Positions 43,901 through 53,578 of a stretch of DNA of 64,000 bases are shown one piece after another. Source of the DNA: Chersky-840 sp963764205 (GTDB taxonomy: Bacteria; Actinomycetota; Acidimicrobiia; Acidimicrobiales; UBA8190). The position numbers and the translations under genes were made by a program. The notes under the pieces were generated by a model. It worked only from the letters and a program-made list of their open reading frames with translations. It was not told the DNA's origin and made no database searches. Each line of letters starts with the position of its first letter. Position 1 is the first letter of the stretch. The stretch is taken from positions 62,001 to 126,000 of the forward strand of contig CAVXRN010000004.1 in NCBI GenBank assembly GCA_963764205.1, written 5' to 3'.

Positions 43901-46900
43901 GGGACCTCGGTCACCATCACCGGCACCAACCTCACCGGCGCCACCGGGGTCAAGTTCGGCACCACCGCGGCCACCGGCGTGGTCGTGAACTCCGCCACCC
44001 AGGTCACCGCCACGTCTCCGGCCGGCAGCGGGACGGTGGACGTCACCGTCACGACCCCGGGGGGGACCAGCGCCACCAGCCCCGCGGACCAGTACACCTA
44101 CACGACACCGCCCACGCCGACGGTCACGGGCATCAGCCCGACCTCGGGCACCACGGCGGGGGGGACCTCGGTCACCATCACCGGCACCAACCTCACCGGC
44201 GCCACCGGGGTCAAGTTCGGCACCACCGCGGCCACCGGCGTGGTCGTGAACTCCGCCACCCAGGTCACCGCCACGTCTCCGGCCGGCAGCGGGACGGTGG
44301 ACGTCACCGTCACGACCCCGGGGGGGACGAGCGCCACCAGCCCCGCGGACCAGTACACCTACACGACACCGCCCACGCCGACGGTCACGGGATCAGCCCG
44401 ACCTCGGGCACCACGGCGGGGGGGACCTCGGTCACCATCACCGGCACCAACCTCACCGGCGCCACCGGGGTCAAGTTCGGCACCACCGCGGCCACCGGCG
44501 TGGTCGTGAACTCCGCCACCCAGGTCACCGCCACGTCTCCGGCCGGCAGCGGGACGGTGGACGTCACCGTCACGACCCCGGGGGGGACCAGCGCCACCAG
44601 CCCGGCGGACCAGTACACCTACGTCGTGACCGTCGCCGTCAAGGCCGTGGGCAGCTTCACCTCCAAGTCGGGCACCGCCATCACCACCTTGGCGGTGTCG
44701 CCCCAGACGGTCGGCGACGTGCTCGTGGTCTTCGCCAAGGTGGACACCACCGGGCACACGGTGACGTCGATCAGCGGCGGGGGCGTGGCCACCTGGACCA
44801 AGGGGGTCCAATTCGCGGCCAGCGACGGGACCGACTCGGAGATCTGGTTCGGCAAGGTCACCACCGCGGGGTCGTCCACCATCACCTTCACGTGGTCGAG
44901 CTCGATCTCGGGCGTGGCCACCGAGTACGGGGCCCAGGAGTTCAGCTCCGGGTTGGGGGCGAGCACGGTGTGGGCCCTGGACAAGTCCGGGACCGACAAC
45001 GGCGCCTCGTCCACCACCGTGCCTCTGCCGGGCCTCACCCCGGCGGGCTCAGGTGAGCTCTACTTCGCCTACAGCGAGGTGGCCAACACCGCCGCGGCCG
45101 GCACCACCTCGGGCTTCACCTACGACCCCACCGCGGCCGGCAACATCGCCGCCTTCGACCCAACCGTCTCAGGAGCTGTCGCGCCCAGCGCCAAGCAGTC
45201 ACCGGCCGGGACCTCCTCGGGGGTGGCGGTGCTCCTCGTCGCCTCGGGCGGCACCCCGCCGCCGGCTCCGACCGTCACGGGCATCAGCCCGACCTCGGGC
45301 ACCACGGCGGGAGGGACGACGGTGACCATCACCGGCACCGGCTTCACCGGGGCCACGGGGGTCAAGTTCGGCTCCACGACCGCCGCCTTCACCATCACCA
45401 ACAGCACCACGATCTCCGCCACCGCTCCGGCGGGCACCGGGACCGTGGACATCACGGTGACCGGTCCGGGGGGCACCTCGGCCACGAGCGCGGCTGACCA
45501 GTACACCTACGTCGCTCCGCCGGCTCCGACCGTCACGGGCATCAGCCCGACCTCGGGCACCACGGCCGGGGGGACGACGGTGACCATCACCGGCACCGGC
45601 TTCACCGGGGCCACGGGGGTCAAGTTCGGCTCCACGACCGCCGCCTTCACCATCACCAACAGCACCACGATCTCCGCCACCGCTCCGGCGGGCACCGGGA
45701 CCGTGGACATCACGGTGACCGGTCCGGGGGGCACCTCGGCGCACGAGCGCGGCTGACCAGTACACCTACGTCGCTCCGCCGGCTCCGACCGTCACGGGCA
45801 TCAGCCCGACCTCGGGCACCACGGCGGGAGGGACGACGGTGACCATCACCGGCACCGGCTTCACCGGGGCCACGGGGGTCAAGTTCGGCTCCACGACCGC
45901 CGCCTTCACCATCACCAACAGCACCACGATCTCCGCCACCGCTCCGGCGGGCACCGGGACCGTGGACATCACGGTGACCGGGCCTACAGGCACGAGCGCC
46001 ACGAGCGCGGCTGACCAGTACACCTACGTCGCTCCGCCCACGCCGACAGTCACGGGCATCAGCCCGACCTCGGGCACCACGGCCGGGGGGACGACGGTGA
46101 CCATCACCGGCACCGGCTTCACCGGGGCCACGGGGGTCAAGTTCGGCTCCACGACCGCCGCCTTCACCATCACCAACAGCACCACGATCTCCGCCACCGC
46201 TCCGGCGGGCACCGGGACCGTGGACATCACGGTGACCGGTCCGGGGGGCACCTCGGGCCACGAGCGCGGCTGACCAGTACACCTACGTCGCTCCGCCCAC
46301 TCCGACCGTCACGGGCATCAGCCCGACCTCGGGCACCACGGCGGGAGGGACGACGGTGACCATCACCGGCACCGGCTTCACCGGGGCCACGGGGGTCAAG
46401 TTCGGCTCCACGACCGCCGCCTTCACCATCACCAACAGCACCACGATCTCCGCCACCGCTCCGGCGGGCACCGGGACCGTGGACATCACGGTGACCGGTC
46501 CGGGGGGCACCTCGGGCACGAGCGCGGCTGACCAGTACACCTACGTCGCCCCGGCGGTGACGATCAAGGCCGTGGGCAGCTTCACCTCCAAGTCGGGCAC
46601 CGCCATCACCACCTTGGCGGTGTCGCCCCAGACGGTCGGCGACGTGCTCGTGGTCTTCGCCAAGGTGGACACCACCGGGCACACGGTGACGTCGATCAGC
46701 GGCGGGGGCGTGGCCACCTGGACCAAGGGGGTCGAGTTCATGGGGAGCGACGGGACCGACTCGGAGATCTGGTTCGGCAAGGTCACCACCGCGGGGTCGT
46801 CCACCATCACCTTCACGTGGTCGAGCTCGATCTCCGGCGTGGCCACCGAGTACGGGGCCCAGGAGTTCACCGCCGGGTTGGGGGCGGGCACGGTGTGGGC

Positions 46901-47177
46901 CCTGGACAAGTCCGGGACCGACAACGGCGCCTCGTCCACCACCGTGCCTCTGCCGGGCCTCACCCCGGCGGGCTCGGGTGAGCTCTACTTCGCCTACAGC
47001 GAGGTGGCCAACACCGCGGGGGCCGGCACCACCTCGGGCTTCACTTACGACCCCACCGCGGCCGGCAACATCGTCGCCTTCGACTCGACGGTCTCGGGTG
47101 CGGTGGCGCCCACGGCCAAGCAGTCACCGGCCGGGGTCTCCTCGGGGGTGGCGGTGCTCCTGACCGCCTCGGCCTGA
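40910..47177 (+). CDS. Giant secreted IPT/TIG-repeat protein (three apparent one-base frameshifts)
   Basis: About 2,090 codons if joined. Signal peptide (VSLVGMVLTAALVLASSIGG to VAAAA), an IPT domain, Ig-like beta modules, two more IPT domains, then an array of near-identical IPT domains, a 200-residue module (AVGSFTSKSGTAITTLAVSP), more IPT domains and a second copy of that module at the C-terminus. The IPT domain near residues 650-980 is interrupted by a LamG-like module (YVSDSFSRTVASGWG to DIQNLSV). Frames break near 44391 (one base missing), 45740 and 46255 (one base extra each) against sister repeats. Probably a cell-surface adhesin; there is no obvious anchor. Confidence 0.8.
43837..44618 (+). 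repeat. Three near-identical 261-bp IPT repeats
   Basis: Units 43837-44097 and 44098-44358 are 261 bp and almost identical. Unit 44359-44618 is 260 bp; it reads cacgggatcagcccg where the others read cacgggcatcagcccg, which breaks the frame. Confidence 0.92.
44641..45246 (+). repeat. 606-bp module, copy 1
   Basis: Matches 46565-47170 at a constant offset of 1,924 bp with no indels and few substitutions, mostly around FAASDG versus FMGSDG and the last residues. Confidence 0.9.
45249..46540 (+). repeat. Five near-identical 258-bp IPT repeats
   Basis: Units start at 45249, 45507, 45766, 46024 and 46283. Those at 45507 and 46024 are 259 bp, with one extra base before cacgagcgcggctgacc, and those two are the frame breaks. 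The other three are exactly 258 bp. Confidence 0.92.
46565..47170 (+). repeat. 606-bp module, copy 2
   Basis: Second copy of 44641-45246, forming the C-terminus of the giant protein. Confidence 0.9.
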
Positions 47178-47191
47178 CCTCCCGGCCTGAC

Positions 47192-48335
47192 CTACCCGGC
47201 GGAGCGCTCCTGGAGGATCCGCTCGAGGATCGTCGACGCCACCGGGGTGGCCTGTGCCGGGTCGCGCACCATGTAGTGGTGTTGGAGCCCCGGTGTGGCG
47301 TTGACTTCGAGCACCACCCCGCCGACGTCTTCGAGCGGGCGGTGCGGATCGGGGGTGACGACGTCGACCCCGGCAAGGCGCAACCGCGCCAACCCCGCTG
47401 CACGCGCCCCGCTCTCCACGAGCTGCGGTGACAGGTCCCGTGCGGTGGTGTTGTCCGCAGCGCAATTGTCAGCCACGCTGCCCTTCACCGATACCCGAGC
47501 ACCGGCGCGGCACGACCGATCGCAGCGTCAGCCCGCTCTGGCGCAGCGCCAATTCGCAGTCGAGGTCGATCTTGATGAATCGACCCACTTCGGCCGCCCC
47601 CGACGTCACCCGCCTGCGGTTCTCCGCCGCGATGAGCTCAGCCGCAGTCGACCGTCCATCGCCGGTCACGGTGGGCCGGACCCGGTGGACCGCGTCGAGG
47701 AGCTCCCCGTCGAGGTACAACAGCCGGAACTCCTCGCCCTCCACCTGACGCTCGACGATGATGCGATCGGTGAACACGGCGGCCCACAACCACGCCCGGA
47801 ACAGATCGTCTGTCGTCTCGACCCCGCAGGTGATCCCGTAGCCACCGCCGATGCCACTGGCCGGCTTCACCACCCAGTGGCCCCCACCGGCTGCGACACG
47901 TTGCGCCGCGGTCGCGATGTCCCCGCGGTGTACGTCCATCTGTTCCGCCACCGGCACCCCGTTCGAGGCGAGGATCCATGCCATGAACGACTTCTGCACC
48001 GCCAGGGTGACAGACACCGGGTGGTCGATCATGACGAGGTTCCGCCGGACGAGGGTCTCGACCCCGGCCCGGCGGATGGAGAGGAAACCCTTTCCCAGAT
48101 CCTCCACGTCTGCGCCGGCGGCCTGCGCGGCCGATCGCCAAATGCGCTCGTAGGTGTGGGCGAGCGCTTCCTCGTCGTCATAGACCTCGGTGTTGGTCCG
48201 GTGCAGCGCGGCACTCATTCCCCGGGAACGCATGCGTTCGAGTTGGTGGGCCACCGAGATCCCCGGTTCACCGATCTTCGGCAGCGCATGCAGCGCCCGG
48301 GTGAGCGCCGAGGGACGACCGCGTGCGGCGCTCAC
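47192..48335 (-). pseudogene. ATP-grasp ligase, cyanophycin-synthetase-like (one frameshift)
   Basis: ATP-grasp carboxylate-amine ligase. From 48335 it reads ALHALPKIGEPGISVAHQLE, MIDHPVSVTLAVQKSFMAWIL, GGHWVVKPASGIGGGYGITCGV (phosphate-binding loop), IIVERQVEGEEFRLLYLDGEL and RVRPTVTGDGRSTAAELIA, which is the CphA-type signature. The frame then breaks near 47505 and resumes as VKGSVADNCAADNTTARDLSP to GGVVLEVNATPGLQHH, the metal-binding end. Its start overlaps the next ligase's stop by 4 bp. Joined length is about 380 aa. It probably forms an amide or peptide bond. Confidence 0.8.
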
Positions 48336-49537
48336 GTCTTGCTCTGCCGGGCCCGACGCATGCGACGGACCGCACCCACCGCGCCCACGGCGGAGGGCAC
48401 CGGATCACTCCACTGGAATGTCGGGAAGTGCTGCCAGTGGGCCAGCGTCCGCAACCACTGTGTCGTGGTGAGCTGTCCCGTGGCCTTGTAGGCGCGCAGT
48501 GCCCGAAGGTCCTGACGCGGGAACCACATGCAGACGTCGTCGCGAAACGTGTCGACCGGAGGCAGCTCGAGTCCCACCAGCCGGTTGTAGGCGAGGAGGG
48601 CGAAATCGATGCCGGCCAGAGCCGCGAGGCCGTTCGCCATGGTGAACCGGGCGTTGCATTCGATGAGCTTGAGCTCGCCGTCCCGCTCGTCTCGCTTGAA
48701 CTCGACGTTGCCGAGACCGCGCAGGCCCACGCCCTTGAAGAACTTGAGCCCCAGAGCAGCCACGTCGGGCTGCCATTTCGTCACGTGGAACGTGCCCAGG
48801 CCGAAGGCGATCGGGTACTGCCGGGGCTTGCGCTTGGTGAAGTGCACGAGTGGCTGCCCGGTCTCGTCGAGATAGGAGTAGTACGAACAGAAGCGATCGT
48901 CGCTACCGGGGATGATCTCGGTCACGAGTGCCCCGACACCGGCCGAGGTCATGATGTCGAGGGTGGCGCCGAGCTCGTCGTCGTTGTGCACCACGGTGCC
49001 CTTCGGGGTCTTGTACCCGGGCAGGAGCCGGACGAATGTGTCTGATCGCGTCGGCTTCACCGCGCAGGGATAGGACAGGCCCTGGTCGAGTGCGAGCCGG
49101 GCTTCGTCTCGCGTGTAGGCCGTGACCGTACGCGGTGCGGTCACCCCGATCTCCGCCGCCAGGCGGTACGTGCTCTGCTTGTCGAGCATGGTGAGCAGGA
49201 CATCGTCGGCCGCCTCGATCGGTCGGTGGCCGACCTCGACGAGCTCCTTGCGATGGCGCGCCACGAGCTCGACACCGTCGTCGCTACACGGGAGCACCAC
49301 GGCGGGCTCGTGGCCCACGAGCCAGTCCAGCCAGCGCGTCTTGACGTCACTCGACGGGCGTGGTTCGAAGTGCACATACTCCCGGCAGAAGCGCGACCGC
49401 CGGGCCAGGCAGTTGGTCGCACCGTCGCCGAGGATCGTGACAGCGACACCGGCCCCACCGAGCGAGCGCGCCACGCTGAGGCTCGTCTCGGCTCCACCGA
49501 GGAGCACGGCCGGCACGGGCGCGACATTGCGGCTCAT
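48332..49537 (-). CDS. ATP-grasp ligase (carboxylate-amine ligase)
   Basis: 401-residue ATP-grasp enzyme. The N-terminal pre-ATP-grasp fold is VPAVLLGGAETSLSVARSL and VVLPCSDDGVELVARH; the core has LLTMLDKQSTYRLAAEIGV, YPCAVKPTRSD, GALVTEIIPGSDDRFCSYYSY and GLGNVEFKRDERDGELKLIECNAR, whose E and N are the metal ligands. It resembles the D-aspartate-ligase / carbamoyl-phosphate-synthetase-like group. The ATG at 49537 is chosen. The 3' end overlaps the second ligase gene (ATGA), so the two are translationally coupled and probably act in sequence. Confidence 0.84.
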   Translation of the reverse strand: MSRNVAPVPAVLLGGAETSLSVARSLGGAGVAVTILGDGATNCLARRSRFCREYVHFEPRPSSDVKTRWLDWLVGHEPAVVLPCSDDGVELVARHRKELVEVGHRPIEAADDVLLTMLDKQSTYRLAAEIGVTAPRTVTAYTRDEARLALDQGLSYPCAVKPTRSDTFVRLLPGYKTPKGTVVHNDDELGATLDIMTSAGVGALVTEIIPGSDDRFCSYYSYLDETGQPLVHFTKRKPRQYPIAFGLGTFHVTKWQPDVAALGLKFFKGVGLRGLGNVEFKRDERDGELKLIECNARFTMANGLAALAGIDFALLAYNRLVGLELPPVDTFRDDVCMWFPRQDLRALRAYKATGQLTTTQWLRTLAHWQHFPTFQWSDPVPSAVGAVGAVRRMRRARQSKT

Positions 49538-49641
49538 CGCCCGGTGCCTGTCCTCGACCTCATGGCGGGCGATCGTAGCGGCCGGACCACAGGGGCAAAC
49601 GCCAGCTGTCGGGCCACGAACCGGGCGCGTTGCAATGGCGG

Positions 49642-49647
49642 TACAGT
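49642..49647 (+). promoter_or_regulatory. Leaderless -10 of the GT4 gene
   Basis: TACAGT, 9 nt before the ATG at 49657. The short divergent gap (119 bp) to the ligase gene would hold both promoters. Confidence 0.5.
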
Positions 49648-49656
49648 CCGTCGGTA

Positions 49657-50778
49657 ATGCCTGAGGACACCCCCTCGCCCGGGAAGGACGCCGGGGTGCC
49701 TCGCTCGTTGCGGCTGGTGTGTTACCTCGACGCGCCCACGCCCGGTGGGTCGTCCCGGAGCCTGACGACACTGGTCGCCGCCCTCGCCCCCCACATCGAC
49801 GTGACGGTGATGGGCACGTCTGCTGAGGTCGTCGCCCAAGTGGCCGCCGGCCGCCCCGGCACGGCCACCCGGGTGCTCACGAGGGTGCGCAACAAGGGAG
49901 ACGTCGTCGCGATCGCGCAACATGTCCAGGCACTGCGCCAGCTTCGGCCCGACATCCTCCACGCCAATCTCGACAGCCAGTGGAGCGGACAGTACGGCAT
50001 GTTCGCGGGTGTGGTGACGCGCACACCGGTGCTGGCCGCGGTGCACGCGGTGTGGCCCACCCCGGCTCGTGTCCAGCACAGCCTCATCCGCGTGTTGGCC
50101 CGTCGGATCGACGTGTACGTGGGCATCTCGGAATTCGTGGCCCGCTCGACCGAGACACTGCTCGGCCTTCCCGTGGGCAGGGCGTGCGTCATCTACAACG
50201 GGGTATCGCCCCCGGCGACGCTGGCACCACCGCACGAGCGGCGCGAGCCCGTCATCGGCATCGTGGGCCGGCTCGCCCCGGAGAAGGGTGTGGACGTGGC
50301 CATCCGGGCCATGCCCGACATCCCCGAGGGCCACCTCATCGTGGTGGGCGAAGGCGAAGAGCGCGCCCGTCTCGAGTCCCTGGCCGACACGTTGGGCATC
50401 GCCGGGCGCGTGACCTTCGCCGGATGGGTCGAACCGCCGTGGGCCGCGCACTGGTCGTTCGACGTCTTGGTGGCGCCGTCGCTCAACGAAGGCTTCTCGC
50501 TGGTCGTGCTCGAGGCACTCCTGGCAGGCATCCCCGTCGTCGCGGCGCGGGTGGGAGGAATCCCCGAGATGATCATCGACGGCGACAACGGCCTCCTCGT
50601 ACCCCCGGGCGATCCCCACACGCTCGCCCGTGCGGTGAACGAGCTCCTGGCCGACCCCGACCGTCGCCGCGTCATGGCCGAGCGAGGTCTCGCCACCGCG
50701 GTCGAGCGCTTCACGCCGGCCAAGATGGCGACCCAGTTCGAGGCGCTCTACGCCCAGCTGGCCCGTCCTCCACGGTAG
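49657..50778 (+). CDS. GT4-family glycosyltransferase (GT-B fold)
   Basis: Retaining GT-B transferase predicted to use a nucleotide sugar. The 373-residue protein has LVCYLDAPTPGGSSRSLTTLV at the N-terminus, GISEFVARSTETLLG and VIYNGVSPP at the domain junction, PVIGIVGRLAPEKGVDVAI, HLIVVGEGEERARLES and the EGFSLVVLEALLAG motif (E-x7-E) for donor binding. It is the only plus-strand gene of the island. Beside a PIG-L deacetylase this pairing resembles MshA/MshB and BshA/BshB, but the acceptor is unknown. Confidence 0.88.
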   Translation: MPEDTPSPGKDAGVPRSLRLVCYLDAPTPGGSSRSLTTLVAALAPHIDVTVMGTSAEVVAQVAAGRPGTATRVLTRVRNKGDVVAIAQHVQALRQLRPDILHANLDSQWSGQYGMFAGVVTRTPVLAAVHAVWPTPARVQHSLIRVLARRIDVYVGISEFVARSTETLLGLPVGRACVIYNGVSPPATLAPPHERREPVIGIVGRLAPEKGVDVAIRAMPDIPEGHLIVVGEGEERARLESLADTLGIAGRVTFAGWVEPPWAAHWSFDVLVAPSLNEGFSLVVLEALLAGIPVVAARVGGIPEMIIDGDNGLLVPPGDPHTLARAVNELLADPDRRRVMAERGLATAVERFTPAKMATQFEALYAQLARPPR

Positions 50779-50797
50779 GGACAGGAGCTCGTCCACG

Positions 50798-51586
50798 TCA
50801 GGGCGGGGACGGCCCGGTCGGGACGGGGAAGAACAGCTCCTGCGGCCCGAGGAAATGGCGGAGGAACCAGGGCTCGAGGCCTTCGGTCCTCTGCGGTCCT
50901 GTCCCCGTCGAGAGCTGCGAGCGGTAGACGGCGACCGCTTCGCGCTTGCCGTCGAGATAGCCCGCGGTGCCGACCACCTCCGGTCGCGCCGACACCCGCA
51001 TGGTCCGGAACCAGGCGCGGGGACGTTCCCACTGCCACACCGGATAGGACAGCAGGCGTGTGGCCCGACCGGCGAGGGCTTTCCGCACCGCTGTCCCCAC
51101 GGCGGCATGATCGCCGTGGGGGTCGGCCTCCGACGTGGCCAGCACCTCGTCGGGCTGGTGGGTCCGCAGCGCGTCGGCAAGGGCGTCGACCAACGCGTCT
51201 CCGCCGAGTTGCAACTCGGCTTCGGGGAACGCCAGATGGGTGAGGTCGTCGACCTGCAGACCCAGGACGCGGCACGCGGCGCGCAGCTCGGTGCCCCTGA
51301 TGGCGACGTTGTCGGCCGGGGAGTTCCACGGCGGCCACGTGGCACCGTCGGTCAGCACGAGCACATGGACCGGTGTCCCGGCCGAGAGCTTGCGCATGAT
51401 CGTGGCGCCGCAGCCCAGGGTCTCGTCGTCAGGATGGGGCGCCAGCACCAGGCACGATCGGCGGGCCACCGCCTCGGTGACGTCGACCGCGCCACGCCGG
51501 AGTGATCTCCCGATGGCTCCGGCGATGGGACGCTTTACGGACCGCAGCAGCGCCTCGATGGACGATGACTCGTCTTCTGCACTCAT
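50798..51586 (-). CDS. PIG-L family N-deacetylase
   Basis: Zinc-dependent deacetylase of N-acetylglucosaminyl-type substrates. The 262-residue protein has the metal/catalytic motif LVLAPHPDDETLGCGATI and the second motif SEADPHGDHAAVG, whose histidine completes the zinc site. The ATG at 51586 overlaps the upstream flippase stop by 4 bp, so translation is coupled. It is convergent with the GT4 gene. The product of the GT4 enzyme is the obvious candidate substrate (inference). Confidence 0.88.
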   Translation of the reverse strand: MSAEDESSSIEALLRSVKRPIAGAIGRSLRRGAVDVTEAVARRSCLVLAPHPDDETLGCGATIMRKLSAGTPVHVLVLTDGATWPPWNSPADNVAIRGTELRAACRVLGLQVDDLTHLAFPEAELQLGGDALVDALADALRTHQPDEVLATSEADPHGDHAAVGTAVRKALAGRATRLLSYPVWQWERPRAWFRTMRVSARPEVVGTAGYLDGKREAVAVYRSQLSTGTGPQRTEGLEPWFLRHFLGPQELFFPVPTGPSPP

Positions 51587-53361
51587 CGCGGCCGGGAGTC
51601 GGCCGACGGGCCCGGGCTCTTCGATCGCCGGCCACGCAGTGCGACGAGCGCGTGCCAATAGCCGAGCACGCGTTCACGGTCGCCGGGCGTGGCACCGGTC
51701 ACGTAGTAGACCGCGAGGTAGCTGATGCAGCCGGCCGCCGCGGCCACGAACAGGCCCGCCACCGACGCCTCGGCCGTCGTGAACAGCGCCAGCAGCACGC
51801 CGATGGACACGATCGAGGGGAGGATATGGGGCACCACCGCCTTGCGCACGAGGGTCCGCACCGGCAGCCCGACGGCGCGACAGCCGAGGATCATGCCCAC
51901 CGGCAGACGGAACAGGAGCACCCCGCCCAGGGTGCCGAACGCCGCGCCCAACGGACCCATCTCGATGACGAGGATGACCGACAGGGTCAGGTTGATGACC
52001 ACCTCACCGGCCCGCACGAACGTGAGCGCCCGTAGGTCGCCCGCTCCGGTCATGATGTTGGCGAGCGCCCGGAACGGCGACCCCAGCGCCAGGGCGATGG
52101 CGAGCACCACGAGGACCTGCGCCGAGGTCGTGTAGCCGGGGCCCACCCACGCTTCGATCCCCGGGGCCGCCAGCACGGCGAAAACGATGGCAGCCATCGT
52201 GCCGCCCAGGAGTGTGACCCGAGTCCCGTCGATGGCGATGGCGCCCAGGGCGTCGGGGGAATCGTTGCGCGCCGTGTGCGAGGCGAAGGGGAAGAACACC
52301 TGCGCCATGGAGTCCAACGCCTGCATGGCCGCCTTGGCGAGCCGTGACCCCACGCCGTACACCGCGGCAGCCTTCACGCCGGCGACGATGCCCACGATGA
52401 GCACATCGCACAGCGTGTTGTAAATGGCGGTCAACACCGCGAGGAGCAGGAACCAGCCCGAGAGGTGTGTGACCCGACGCAGCTGGACCCGGTCGATCAA
52501 GCGGCGTCGGATGCGCGTCGTCGGGTCGATGTGGCGGAGCATGCCGTAGCGGACGAAGTGGAACGACAACGAGATGATGGTGGTGGCAACCGCCAGGGGC
52601 ACGATCCCGCCGCCGTTCACGACGATCAGGATCCCCGCCGCGGTGGTGGTCGCCACCAGCAGCGCGTTGGAGATGGACAAGAGATCGAAACGTTGGTGGC
52701 CGAGGAGCGCGCCGCCGAACGTGTCAGCCGGTAGGGCCGCCGCGGCAGCCACCGCGAGCACGGCGACGGCGATCACGACTTCGGTGCGCATCCCGGGGTC
52801 GACATGGACGATGGACGGGAAGAAGAAGGCCAGGACGATGCCGGCGACGAGCGCCAGCGCCCCCATGGGGAGGAGGACGAAGAACGTCGTGTTCAAGGTG
52901 CGCACCGCCACCTCGGGACGTTCCGCCGCGTCCTCGGCCACGAGCCTCGTGGTGGCGCCGCCGAATCCGGCTGCGAAGAGCTGCAGGTACGTCACGACGC
53001 TGCTGGCGAGGATCCACACGCCGAACAAACTCTGGCCCAGGTGCTTGAGCAGCAGCGGCGTGATCACGATCGCCGCCACCGCCGCCACGATCTGCGCCAC
53101 GTAGTTCATGATCACGTTGCGGCCGAACTTCTGTGGCAGTGCGCTCGAGTCGACCGCGCCGGATTTGTCGGTGGGCGGCGGGGGGTCAGCGCGGCGCGCC
53201 GCGGTGCCCTGTTCGGCGGGAGGTTCGGTCGCGGGCGAGGCGCCACCGTCGGACACGGTCGGTCCGATCGACACGATGGTGGCGCGCGTCGGTGCCGCGG
53301 CGCTCATCGGCACCGCGCCGCCGTGGTCGGCGTCACCGGGGACCCGGGCCGAGCTCTTCAC
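51583..53361 (-). CDS. Wzx-like flippase (MOP superfamily), copy 2
   Basis: 592-residue membrane protein, paralogous to 14200-15852. An 80-residue Ala/Pro-rich cytoplasmic N-terminus precedes FGRNVIMNYVAQIVAAVAAIV and about 12 hydrophobic segments; FGVWILASSVVTYL, FGGATTRLVAEDAAERPE and PADTFGGALLGHQRFDL are shared with copy 1. It is predicted to export a lipid-linked product of this island. The start is GTG at 53361 or ATG at 53307. It is coupled to the PIG-L gene. Confidence 0.84.
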   Translation of the reverse strand: MKSSARVPGDADHGGAVPMSAAAPTRATIVSIGPTVSDGGASPATEPPAEQGTAARRADPPPPTDKSGAVDSSALPQKFGRNVIMNYVAQIVAAVAAIVITPLLLKHLGQSLFGVWILASSVVTYLQLFAAGFGGATTRLVAEDAAERPEVAVRTLNTTFFVLLPMGALALVAGIVLAFFFPSIVHVDPGMRTEVVIAVAVLAVAAAAALPADTFGGALLGHQRFDLLSISNALLVATTTAAGILIVVNGGGIVPLAVATTIISLSFHFVRYGMLRHIDPTTRIRRRLIDRVQLRRVTHLSGWFLLLAVLTAIYNTLCDVLIVGIVAGVKAAAVYGVGSRLAKAAMQALDSMAQVFFPFASHTARNDSPDALGAIAIDGTRVTLLGGTMAAIVFAVLAAPGIEAWVGPGYTTSAQVLVVLAIALALGSPFRALANIMTGAGDLRALTFVRAGEVVINLTLSVILVIEMGPLGAAFGTLGGVLLFRLPVGMILGCRAVGLPVRTLVRKAVVPHILPSIVSIGVLLALFTTAEASVAGLFVAAAAGCISYLAVYYVTGATPGDRERVLGYWHALVALRGRRSKSPGPSADSRPR

Positions 53362-53578
53362 GACCGCACCGCAGAGCCCACCCGACCGCCACCGCGCCCG
53401 TGCGTGCTCGTGCCGATGTCACGATTCATGGATAGAGATTCCAACGATCGACCGCTTCCCACCGGCGACCGGGGGCAGACCATCTCCGGTTGCGCCCCAT
53501 GCAAGGACACTACGTCGCTCGGCACCGCTCTCTCAGACACGAGGTTCTCCAGGATTGTCGAGAGACAGCCTTCGTTGA

